Virus record (IMG/VR): IMGVR_UViG_3300048586_000134
Coordinates: 1 to 25,702 of that record
DNA: 25,702 nucleotides
From: a virus
Reading direction: 5' to 3' (one strand)
The translations under genes were made by a program, and so were the position numbers. Below the pieces are notes generated by a model. It saw nothing but the letters and a program-made list of their open reading frames with translations. It was not told the origin of the DNA and did not search any database. The stretch's first letter is position 1; every line of letters begins with the position of its first letter. Positions 15,801-22,913 of the stretch are shown piece after piece.

Positions 15801-17602
15801 CCTTTGTGGACAACATTAACGGTACGGAGATTACGATCCCGACCGCTGATGCACAACCACTCATCTCGGCGGTTAACGAGTCGAAGACCGCTGTCGATGG
15901 GCTTGTCGGTTCGTTGAATACGCTCAAGAACTGGAAGTACGATCCTGGCCTCTTTGGTGGTCAGTACGCTCCATCGCAACAGGAAATGGCAACCACGCCT
16001 GATCCTGGCGGAACGGGTGGTCCTGCTGTTGGTGCGGAGTATGTTGGCGCAACACCAGAAATGGTACGCCAATTCCTCGCAAGCCTCGGTATCCCGACTC
16101 CTGAAGAAATCGATACAGCCGTTGCTGAAGTTTCGACAGCAATCGAAACCTCGGTTACGGAAATTAATCTTGACTCGATTGAACTGTCTGGTTTCGAAGA
16201 TTTTGGTAAGTCTGTTGCTGAAGCAATCGGTAAGGGACTTTCCGACAATCTCGGAACGGCAATCAGTGCAGCGCTGTCAGGACAAACCACAGGCGACGGA
16301 ACTGGCGGTCCTGAGACGGACACTGGATTATTCTCGAATTATGGTAAGCAGTCGGCAGAGCAATTCCGCATTGCATTCACTGAAAATATTAACGGTGAGA
16401 CAAGCCTCTTCAATCCATTCGGAGAGGGCGCGGCAGTCGGTAATCCGTGGGAAACCTTTGGTAACTACGGTACAGACGCAGCAGAAGCATTCCGCACCGC
16501 TTTCCAGACAGGTCTTGAGGGACTGGCTTCTGGACTCGGCTTGCTTGACTTCGCATCGCAAGGCACCACATGGGGCATTGCAGCGGGTAATGCGTTTGCG
16601 GCGGCTTTCCGCTCTTCAATGTCAATTGGAGCAGGCGGGGGAGCACCTATCGGCGCGGATGGAAATCCTGCACCGTACGCTCCTGGCGGCGGTATGGGCT
16701 TTACTGATGGTAGCATGGGCGGAGGAGGCATGGCACCACAGACCATCACTGTCGCGGTCAAGATGGACTTTACCGACTATGACGCTGGGTTGGCAAGCCT
16801 GAACCAAAACCTGATTGACAATGCGGACGCAAATCTGACTGTTGACGCCAAGATGGATGACACAGAATTTATTCGTGTCTTCAACGCTGTCAATGGTTAT
16901 ATTACTACGCTAGGTAACCGAAAAGCCGTTCCTGCGGTCTTGCTTCAAGCGTACGCCTTTGACATGACCTACAATGCAGTGAATGGTAAGCTCGACACTT
17001 TGACACAGAGGATCGCCACACCAACGGTCAACCTGAACGATAATGCTTCAGGACCGCTTGGAACGATCATCGACAGACTGAACAGCATCGATGGACGTGT
17101 GGTGACATCTACCGCAAACGTCAATACGAACAATACCACAACGAACACAGTTCGTACAGTAACGGAGGGTATTGGTCCAACGCAACAACTGGCAACTGGT
17201 GGTTACGTCAACTCGGCCATTCAGCTTGTCGGTGAGCAGGGACCAGAACTTGTGGCATTGCCGCAGGGATCGTATGTGTACAATGCGACGGCAACGGCGA
17301 ATATGATGGACTCACTCGCTTCTCCTGTTGGAGTTGCGATGGACGCAGGCTTCTCGGCTAATGCTCCTCGTTCGTTTAGTAACGGCATTTCGAACATCGA
17401 TGCTGCGGAAATGAAGAGATGGTTGATCGATGCCGCACAAGGTAAGCAAGAAATCCACTACAACATTAATGTTGACGCAATCAACATTTCTAAGGAAGTG
17501 GATATCGACCGTGCACTTGAGCGATTCGACCGACTGACAGGTAACCGAACGGAACTTCTCCGACGCGGTATGGGGACATTCGAGGAACATCGAACAATGT
17601 AG
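9875..17602 (+). CDS. Tail tape measure protein (2575 residues)
   Basis: Sets tail length and is ejected ahead of the DNA. The start ATG follows AGGGG with 6 nt spacing. The N-terminal ~390 residues are helical or coiled coil and Gln/Ala-rich (MDRLAAAQEKQQASAKK). Residues about 390-740 resemble the conserved tape-measure core of the TP901-type minor tail family (QLAEGLYYYASAIGQP, IGWLSNISTMEVPDIAEMF, LRGSRVGTGLNQAFMTLLDP). Several very hydrophobic stretches follow at about 782-853, 1111-1182, 1236-1293, 1333-1365 and 1402-1422, probable membrane-inserting segments. The C-terminal part is Gly/Thr-rich and ends with the common tape-measure phrase GGYVNSAIQLVGEQGPELVAL (about 2442). No lysozyme or peptidase motif was recognised. 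At ~0.15 nm per residue the tail would be about 385 nm, unusually long. Confidence 0.95.
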   Translation: MARTINIDINTTADLAALTSLLRGINTVKRSLTGFANSKTGNYFKDIADSANNLAKAMDRLAAAQEKQQASAKKSATSASKQGKEINETAQNYRELSRSLGNLNGFLRQSQNMMVAQGQQVRKVDQQFDALERSIRELGEAEAELNRLRRTGRATDDQRTLAMTRFSEAAARARAALTNLNQSQRSIINFDDNMSRQLTDFMTKIRQMQDMKDLDLIPEGQAARFESELRQMQFAARELQQKARDAGTTLQQLDSAIGMSNDVVRRATAGKQEYTNQIRQNTEAARASTAAWRTFGQSITSVLAPIKNFVNALRQIASNLTQGVRNALNSITRSISTFGSTAGSAFAKLRSTMSMAGGWFSTFAQRVQQSMNASRQAVTTFYNAGWSLLTSGYMAQSFGTGIFRGLSDNLNQYMDYERQLMKATIAAGSFEGTGEQGTLTIDPKIVQEMIFGMQRGTLGAAPLRSFDAAQLAEGLYYYASAIGQPITEQNMGQLAPIIGNIMSLSQVSGAGLETTVKAVLNTALEFGFDPRATGDAEQMGALGNIAAQIGWLSNISTMEVPDIAEMFKQVGPMANLLVGGQGGGLNDTMLLAFLASEMGLRGSRVGTGLNQAFMTLLDPTDKNLETASRFFGIEASQEAWDAFFKDSEGRLEGGIPGLFEKIGQIPKEQQAQFLAELFTTNATRNVLAMQAALEKNGGWDAIMEETRLATGDPQRWLSQAMAATNDTVFASMQNMKNAWFAIQTEIIDGISGPFKGALNGIAEIFWEIADVVRANPWIAELVASITTAIAAVSSFIGVLFVMSGSVLLVLKAFQMLGGSLGPAVFFLLSAVKAAVLLVPLLAALAAVGTMLYIAWQNNFLGIRDFVDGMRQTLDVGELMQSMMDRIYEGAQLLGTAWMQFVSVFLLGIDGPINALGSLLTTLFGPQLANYFLSTLTNWSNGLNNFRENFVDFVTDLRNGAGALTGIADTIQGFLEVLFLGGISQENLGGMRNLGALLGIENFPLQIHRAATALNGFLDSAAGYFVGFRDIIAGIFNQIGNNLTRIFRGLTSSVGLGAIRDALTGFAMGFGSAILTAVRAVELLTRALANLGRAGRWMSDLLERVTGISVGVGTLATAVGVLLGAFAGGRLLAAILPFETLLGVLMRIGPIISIVVSVVGTLLTSVGLLAAPILAVAAALLIWENRANGIEGVMAGLQGILDGFIVGLFAIGQAVYSAVEPLVQWVAGLLQSLDSMTAFNAVGFALAAVFAMLAGGAILGVVASLAQFTVGLITAAATITGAVLGAIASLTASFIKLSFSLTKDVLTAIGAFGSAMATTTAGVAANGAVMSTGLMAIFTNPIAAIAALIAALFTLVTAVSLVAFTMTGGWGAVLQTMGEFMDMAAPIMMNIMEIWQHDASTGMAMLGATLAVGLAGAIATMIAQGPKMLGWLGGGALDLLGGLLPEDSALGLLLGKGADATRFLGNMSTMGFQAEVRDIQAGFLGKIYTSTQGMVDSYGEMDTEGGIGGWADRLVAGFTDRISNTRFGNLWNQVLEAMGMDPNNPKFGDVDWKNLLGFAQLDDLMNSEAFQYMPKELQGWMEIVDDWQQWQETVARFGGNVNMARGFYEANNMTVPKPPNYEEYWASISEQMDEGAAEAEAAAQRAAEVLQQMNEALMGADLGTFLQTSFMPEGGGKSAMSFIYENAEAIISNIGDAGPWLNPVELLADVAGAGGGNVNVLGKNVHEALRPALEIVAQQTGVSIDEMLKDIPKFYAPEEFVNVATDDLLEGIATLPKELYQKVDTLGAGDWTEFGLDWQELTDYAIGQAITGTEWNLADYVMEAFGVSEDEAIRRLKAAGLSDADIDAIGSSWFGDTTLWAQSLQGQVNVINETWWPIVQGMTDDMKDTTIEISEGAFAALPDSVKTSLSALGYTFVIGGQQTANQVAAGLGAIQTAILANHPEIPPDIMSGIMTSLMSGEVDFRTWTDEAGTSWTTFVDNINGTEITIPTADAQPLISAVNESKTAVDGLVGSLNTLKNWKYDPGLFGGQYAPSQQEMATTPDPGGTGGPAVGAEYVGATPEMVRQFLASLGIPTPEEIDTAVAEVSTAIETSVTEINLDSIELSGFEDFGKSVAEAIGKGLSDNLGTAISAALSGQTTGDGTGGPETDTGLFSNYGKQSAEQFRIAFTENINGETSLFNPFGEGAAVGNPWETFGNYGTDAAEAFRTAFQTGLEGLASGLGLLDFASQGTTWGIAAGNAFAAAFRSSMSIGAGGGAPIGADGNPAPYAPGGGMGFTDGSMGGGGMAPQTITVAVKMDFTDYDAGLASLNQNLIDNADANLTVDAKMDDTEFIRVFNAVNGYITTLGNRKAVPAVLLQAYAFDMTYNAVNGKLDTLTQRIATPTVNLNDNASGPLGTIIDRLNSIDGRVVTSTANVNTNNTTTNTVRTVTEGIGPTQQLATGGYVNSAIQLVGEQGPELVALPQGSYVYNATATANMMDSLASPVGVAMDAGFSANAPRSFSNGISNIDAAEMKRWLIDAAQGKQEIHYNINVDAINISKEVDIDRALERFDRLTGNRTELLRRGMGTFEEHRTM

Positions 17603-17614
17603 TAGCAACAGATG

Positions 17615-17640
17615 AGGGGGAGCTAATCACTCCCCCTTTT
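17615..17640 (+). terminator. Hairpin terminator after tape measure gene
   Basis: GGGGGAG (17616-17622) pairs perfectly with CTCCCCC (17630-17636) around a 7-nt loop, with an extra A-T pair outside (A17615/T17637), and TTTT follows. It lies just before the AAGGAG site (17647-17652) of the distal tail gene. The T-run is short, so incomplete termination is likely. Confidence 0.65.
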
Positions 17641-17659
17641 CTGGACAAGGAGCGTGGCT

Positions 17660-20600
17660 ATGGCGCTGAACCCTTCAGCAATTTCATTTAACGGTACATC
17701 ACAACACGCTAAGCTCTCGGCAAATGCTTCTATCAAGAACATGACAGCCTTCACATGGATGGCTTGGGTTAAAGTAGGAGCAAACGCAAATTCGCCGTAT
17801 AAAAAGCTATATGTGGAGCGACAGGGAACTGGTTCTGGAATCAGATTTGCTGTTAACGCTTATCATAGTAGGCTTCGATTCGAGCTAGCGGTTCAAGATG
17901 GACAAACCGACACAAATTATGACTACCGAACAACATGGGATGACTACTGGCACCACATCGCATTTGTGGCGCGTATCAGCGGCGAGAATCCAACCTACCA
18001 AATGTTCAAGGACGGCTCGCTTGTAGCAGAGGGAACACTTGTCAAGCCTGCTGGTGTCGATAATATCTCGAATACTGCCCCACTTGGAAGTACGATCTAT
18101 GTTGGTAACCATTCTCTGCACACGAGCGGAGGAGAGAGTTTTCTCGCAGATCGTTACTGGCATGGCAAGATCGATGATGTCCTGATCTTTGACGAAGCGA
18201 AGTCAGCAGGAGACATTACCAGCTACTTCTCAAGCAATGATACATGGGATATGGGCGATACAGCAATGTTCTCTTATTGGCGCTTTGACGAAAATACAGG
18301 CTCTTCCACAGTCGATGCTGATAATGGCGGATGGACAGGAACACTCCTGAACAATAACGTTGCAAGTTCAGGGCTTTGGACCATTGATCGTGCATTCCTT
18401 GGCAACGGTACGGTGGACACAACGGCTCCAACCACACCGACACTGCCTGGAACGCCGACGACATCGATCACGGCAGACGGCTTTCGGGCAACATGGATAA
18501 CAACAACGGATAACGTCTACGTGCAGGGATACGAACTTCAAGTATCCACAGTCTCGAACTTTGCCAGCTACACAACATACCACACCCCCAACGGGCAAGT
18601 GACTGAACTGATTACGGGATTACTTCCTAATACGAATTACTATTGGAGAGTGCGTGCATACGATGCTGAACTCAATATGAGTGGTTATACAGCAACACAA
18701 TCACTGACAACATCGAATGTTGCTGATCTGACTCCGCCGAACCAGCCAACGAATGTTACCTCGTCCTCGGTTACGCACTCATCGTTTGCGGTAAGCTGGA
18801 CAGGCAGCACTTCTCCTGATGTGACTGGATACAAGATTGACGTTGGACTTGATCCGAACTTCAATAACTACCTCTCAGGATATCGTAACCGTGACATCGG
18901 CGCAGTCCTGACAACGACCGTTAGCGGCACGTTACCGCTCACCAGTTACTATGTGCGCCTGCGTGCTTATGATAATGACCGTAATGAAAGTCTGGAAACG
19001 GACTACATCCTCGTCCAGACGCCTTCGATTCCTGACCTCATTGCACCGAATGTTGTTGATCCCCTTCCTGCGACGAGCATTACCTCGCGAGCATTTACGG
19101 CAAGCTGGGAAGAGGGTGAAGATAACGTAGGTGTCACAGGGTACTATCTCGATGTCTCAACGGCATCGGACTTCTCCTCATTTGTGACAGGATACCAGAA
19201 TCTCTTTGTTGGAAACGTCACTGAGTATCGTGTAACAGGGCTTGTTCCTGAGACGACCTACTACTACCGAACACGCGCAACAGACGCAGCGGGAAACATT
19301 AGCGGCAACTCGGTTGTCGAAATGGATGTTACAACGCTCATCACTTCGGTTGAAGATGGTGGTATCACGACTGTTCTCATTGAACCAACGGCGGATGCGG
19401 AAGTGCGGAGTGCCAGCGCTTCGACAAACTACGGTTCTGCGACCTCGATTACGGTTGTCGGTAACGGTAGTGCGGCGACACAGGCGGCACACCTTCTCTT
19501 CCCGCTTGACTTTGTGACAGGCAACCTGACCTCAGCAGTTCTGAACATTTATGTCACGGAAGCCTCATCTGTTGCGGCGGCGGCGAAGGCCGACAATGTA
19601 ACCTTTACCGAGTCAACCCTAACATGGACGAATCAGCCTGCGGTTGCGGGTAGCTCGGTTGCCTTTACACCGCTCGCAACGGGCTGGGTAGCGATTCCGA
19701 TTACCTCTCTCCTCCTCGACGGTAAGACAACCTATGATGTTTACCTTTCAACGACAAGTGCGGACGGCTTCACCTTTGACTCGAAGGAAGGTACGAACAA
19801 ACCATATCTCGAAGTTGAATACGACCAGAGTACAGCGACCAAGCTGGATGCGATCAGTGTAGAGGCGGGTTCAAGTGGACGCGTGAACATGAACCGCAAT
19901 CCGAACTTTGAAGGAAATGCCACAACAGGTTATGCTATTTCAGCAGCGGGTGTCACATTGTCTGTTCATGCAACAGAGGGTGTTGAAGGTTCGAAGGCGC
20001 TGTCAGTGGTATCGACTGGCTCAGCGGCAAACCTTGGATTCATTCATGGTGATTCTATCTGGACTCCTGCTTCCTTCGGAGAAACGCTTACCGTTTCGTT
20101 TGCGGCTCGTGCAACGGCAACGGAATCGTTAGTTATCTCGGTGCAACAACGTAATTCAGCAGGATCGCTTCTCTCCTCAACGCTTAAAACAATCTCAGTA
20201 GGGACAACACGTCAACGTTATGTCCACACGGTCGAGATGAATCAAGCAACTGTCGCGTATTTTGTGGTTTACGTGTACAAAGTTGCGGCTGCGGCATTTA
20301 CCGCGTACTTTGACGAATTCCTTTTCGAGAAAGCGTCCTCGTACCTCGGATACTTTGACGGTAACACTCCTGGCGCATACTGGCAAGGTACGGCCAATGC
20401 GAGTTTCTCGGTTATGCCTGTCTCCAAAATCGAAACGTCAACAACGTACCTTGGAGACAGCGACACCGATAACAGTGTTAGCCTCTACTTCAAGCCTTCT
20501 GAAGAAAGTGAGTGGATGACGCATCCTGCTCTCGTTCCTGTCGTCAACCGAACGACGAAGCGATGGGAGTATACGCTTGAGGGTGGTCTTGGTGAGTATA

Positions 20601-22357
20601 ATCTCGTACCGAACCCTGGCTTTGAACTCGATACGGCCAACTGGACTGTTATCAATGGTGCAACTGGCTTTGCTCGACAAGACACTGAGGTATATGAAGG
20701 CAGCTACGCAGCAGTCTTTACTTCTGCTGGTAGCACCTCGGGTATCTGGACAGGTCATATTCCTGTAACGGCAGGCACCGTTCTTCATTGCCGCAATCGT
20801 GTCAAAGGTCCGATTGGGAATGACTTTAAGTTGGTGCTTCGCTTCTATGATGCCGCAGGGACAACACTTCTCGGCACGTCTAACGATGTTATGGGCCAGA
20901 GTCGCTACAGCGCTCTTGACGGAACATGGCAGGAAGCATGGGTTGTTGCGACGGCTCCTGCATCCACGGCATCTGTTCGCGTTGCGCTCACAGCGGTAGG
21001 TATGGCGGGTGGTCCGTACTACATCGACAACGTTCTTCTTGGCTTTGGTGCAAATCTGAATCCATACCGAGACGGCTCCTACCCTGACGCATTCTGGAAC
21101 GACACCGAACACAACTCGGTGACGCACCTGATGATTATGCCAGAGCGCAGCTACGACATTCGTTATGTCTACAGTGATCCTGACGGCTTGATCGACGCCC
21201 CTGGCTCGACAACCGCAGAGATGGTCACAACCTACATAACGACAGCAATGCCTGACAACACGACGACGATTGGAACGATCACAACTGAATCAGATGTTGA
21301 GTCGATCACCGTTCGTGGTGTCTATGTCGGTGACGATAACGAAAACATGACGATGCGGGTTGAGTGGAAGCGTACCGACCTCACCAACTGGAATACGGTG
21401 ACACACGCAGTCAGCCGTGACACCAAGAGCTTTGCGGCGACAATTCCGTATCTGCGTGCAGGAACGTCCTACACCATTCGATTCACCTTCACCGATCCCG
21501 ATGGTGTGTACAACACGACAAATGGTGTTGTGGAGGTGCTGGCGACAACCATGCTCTCCCATACGACTCCTGATGTCATTTCGCGCATCCGCTTCGGTGG
21601 TTTCGTCCTCATGGACAGCGCCGACTACACATCAAAGGTAGGTGTGACTGAACATAATGCCTTTGGATTCCCTGAGCGTCGTCTACAGATCGAAGACCTT
21701 CCTCGTGAGGACGGAGCGATTGAACTTCAGAACCTTTGGGGACGACGTTCGATTTCGATGCAGGGCTTCATTGAAGGAGCAACGAGAGTCGAGCTTGAAC
21801 AGAATCTTCAAGCACTCAAGAGAGCGCTCGCACCACGATTGCAGCGCCTTCAGATCGATACGTTGAACGACACTGGTCGCTACTACACGGCAACCTGTGA
21901 GAGTTTGGCGATTGTGGAGAGTCCAGAGAACATTCGTCACCTGACATGGGATGCTGACTTTGTGTGCGCTGATCCGTTCGCGTACGATACGACCGTCAGC
22001 ACGCTCCCTGAGTTTACGGCGGCACATAATAGTACCGTCACGATCAACAATGTTGGAGATACGCGTGTTCCGCTGCGAATGAATGTGCGCACGACACACA
22101 CCTTCCCTGTCACGTTGTCGATTATTAACTCTACAAGTGGAGAACGAATCAGTCCATCCAAAACGCTGATCAGCGGTGATCGTCTGGTTATCGACAGCAC
22201 GCGCAAGTCAATTACCAAGAATGGTATCGAACTCGATTACCAAGGAGCCTTCCCGCACTTGCTGATGGGAGGCAACACCTTCACGTTCGTCCTCAGCACG
22301 ACGAGCGGAACCCCAACGATTCTTGTCGAGATGGTCTGGCAAAGCCAGTATCTCTAA
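17660..22357 (+). CDS. Distal tail protein with giant N-terminal adhesin region
   Basis: A 1565-residue tail-tip protein starting at ATG 17660, 7 nt after AAGGAG; a GTG at 17654 is too close to that site. Approximate modules: LamG/concanavalin-like lectin (1-245); three FN3 domains (252-350, 354-455, 457-562); a DNRLRE-like beta domain (570-722) with DAEVRSASASTNYGSATSI; and an NPxFE carbohydrate-binding-like module (739-919). Then comes an FN3 domain split by a second NPxFE module (920-1195, insert ~977-1158), and another FN3 (1198-1300). The last ~260 residues (1308-1565) look like a siphophage Dit ring protein: EDGAIELQNLWGRRSISMQG, LEQNLQALKRALAP, RYYTATCESL and DFVCADPFAYD. Dit forms the hub joining tube to tip. 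Here its N-terminal region probably displays sugar-binding modules for host attachment. The domain calls are by eye, and the Dit assignment is the firmest. Confidence 0.87.
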   Translation: MALNPSAISFNGTSQHAKLSANASIKNMTAFTWMAWVKVGANANSPYKKLYVERQGTGSGIRFAVNAYHSRLRFELAVQDGQTDTNYDYRTTWDDYWHHIAFVARISGENPTYQMFKDGSLVAEGTLVKPAGVDNISNTAPLGSTIYVGNHSLHTSGGESFLADRYWHGKIDDVLIFDEAKSAGDITSYFSSNDTWDMGDTAMFSYWRFDENTGSSTVDADNGGWTGTLLNNNVASSGLWTIDRAFLGNGTVDTTAPTTPTLPGTPTTSITADGFRATWITTTDNVYVQGYELQVSTVSNFASYTTYHTPNGQVTELITGLLPNTNYYWRVRAYDAELNMSGYTATQSLTTSNVADLTPPNQPTNVTSSSVTHSSFAVSWTGSTSPDVTGYKIDVGLDPNFNNYLSGYRNRDIGAVLTTTVSGTLPLTSYYVRLRAYDNDRNESLETDYILVQTPSIPDLIAPNVVDPLPATSITSRAFTASWEEGEDNVGVTGYYLDVSTASDFSSFVTGYQNLFVGNVTEYRVTGLVPETTYYYRTRATDAAGNISGNSVVEMDVTTLITSVEDGGITTVLIEPTADAEVRSASASTNYGSATSITVVGNGSAATQAAHLLFPLDFVTGNLTSAVLNIYVTEASSVAAAAKADNVTFTESTLTWTNQPAVAGSSVAFTPLATGWVAIPITSLLLDGKTTYDVYLSTTSADGFTFDSKEGTNKPYLEVEYDQSTATKLDAISVEAGSSGRVNMNRNPNFEGNATTGYAISAAGVTLSVHATEGVEGSKALSVVSTGSAANLGFIHGDSIWTPASFGETLTVSFAARATATESLVISVQQRNSAGSLLSSTLKTISVGTTRQRYVHTVEMNQATVAYFVVYVYKVAAAAFTAYFDEFLFEKASSYLGYFDGNTPGAYWQGTANASFSVMPVSKIETSTTYLGDSDTDNSVSLYFKPSEESEWMTHPALVPVVNRTTKRWEYTLEGGLGEYNLVPNPGFELDTANWTVINGATGFARQDTEVYEGSYAAVFTSAGSTSGIWTGHIPVTAGTVLHCRNRVKGPIGNDFKLVLRFYDAAGTTLLGTSNDVMGQSRYSALDGTWQEAWVVATAPASTASVRVALTAVGMAGGPYYIDNVLLGFGANLNPYRDGSYPDAFWNDTEHNSVTHLMIMPERSYDIRYVYSDPDGLIDAPGSTTAEMVTTYITTAMPDNTTTIGTITTESDVESITVRGVYVGDDNENMTMRVEWKRTDLTNWNTVTHAVSRDTKSFAATIPYLRAGTSYTIRFTFTDPDGVYNTTNGVVEVLATTMLSHTTPDVISRIRFGGFVLMDSADYTSKVGVTEHNAFGFPERRLQIEDLPREDGAIELQNLWGRRSISMQGFIEGATRVELEQNLQALKRALAPRLQRLQIDTLNDTGRYYTATCESLAIVESPENIRHLTWDADFVCADPFAYDTTVSTLPEFTAAHNSTVTINNVGDTRVPLRMNVRTTHTFPVTLSIINSTSGERISPSKTLISGDRLVIDSTRKSITKNGIELDYQGAFPHLLMGGNTFTFVLSTTSGTPTILVEMVWQSQYL

Positions 22358-22376
22358 GCTATAGGAGCAGACTACT

Positions 22377-22913
22377 ATGGCGATTACGGACAAAAGACGG
22401 TATGAAAAGCGGAAGAGTGAGGGGCGCTGCGTGGCGTGCGGCAAACCGCGCTCTATCCACGAGACGACAATCAAGTGTTCGGACTGCCGTCGCAGGCATA
22501 AGGAAGCGAGCCTTAAGTATATTTATCGGCACAAAGGGAAAGACTGCTGCCAGAGATGCGGTTCAGCACACCTTATCACACAGCCAGAAGGTGCGAAGTG
22601 GCGCTTTTGTGAAGAATGCTTTCTAAAGAAGTTGTCACGAACGCATCTTGGGACAGAGAAGGAATGGAAATTCTTGAAGGAGTTGTTCGAAAGTCAAAAC
22701 GGTTGTTGCTATTATACGGGCGAACGGCTGACTCTCGGCATCAACGCCTCGATTGACCACAAGCTGCCACAGAAACGATTCCCTGCGGTGAAGCACAGTC
22801 CTGACAATGTTTGCTGGTCTACGTTGGAGGTAAATCTTATGAAGAGGGATTTGACGGACACAGAATTTATTAATCTTTGTGCTCAAGTCACGAGGGTAAC
22901 ACAATGCCGATAA
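22377..22913 (+). CDS. Free-standing HNH endonuclease with two Cys-pair fingers
   Basis: A 178-residue putative homing endonuclease. Four CxxC pairs suggest two zinc-binding knuckles: C18/C21 with C34/C37, and C58/C61 with C78/C81. The HNH nuclease lies at about 109-165, with CCYYTGERLTLG, the catalytic-type DH at 127-128 in ASIDHKLP, and N144 and N153 in DNVCWSTLEVNLMKRDLT. AGGAG (22363-22367) precedes the ATG. The gene sits between two tail-tip genes, overlaps the start of the next by 10 nt, and uses more CGG, GGG and GAG codons than its neighbours by eye, which may indicate later arrival. Neither neighbour looks interrupted, so it is free-standing rather than intron-borne. A packaging-associated HNH role is less likely this far from the terminase gene. 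Confidence 0.87.
   Translation: MAITDKRRYEKRKSEGRCVACGKPRSIHETTIKCSDCRRRHKEASLKYIYRHKGKDCCQRCGSAHLITQPEGAKWRFCEECFLKKLSRTHLGTEKEWKFLKELFESQNGCCYYTGERLTLGINASIDHKLPQKRFPAVKHSPDNVCWSTLEVNLMKRDLTDTEFINLCAQVTRVTQCR

Noticed and set aside
16325-16620. Repeated FGNYG/AEAFRTAF-like phrases in the tape measure C-terminal part as a DNA repeat
   Set aside because: The similarity is only at protein level (FSNYGKQSAEQFRIAF and FGNYGTDAAEAFRTAF). The bases are diverged, so it is an internal protein repeat rather than a DNA repeat element.
22358-22913. HNH gene as part of a group I intron or intein
   Set aside because: The upstream gene ends in a natural Dit-like C-terminus and the downstream gene starts with its own ribosome binding site and ATG. 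No exon continuity or intron-like flanking sequence is seen.
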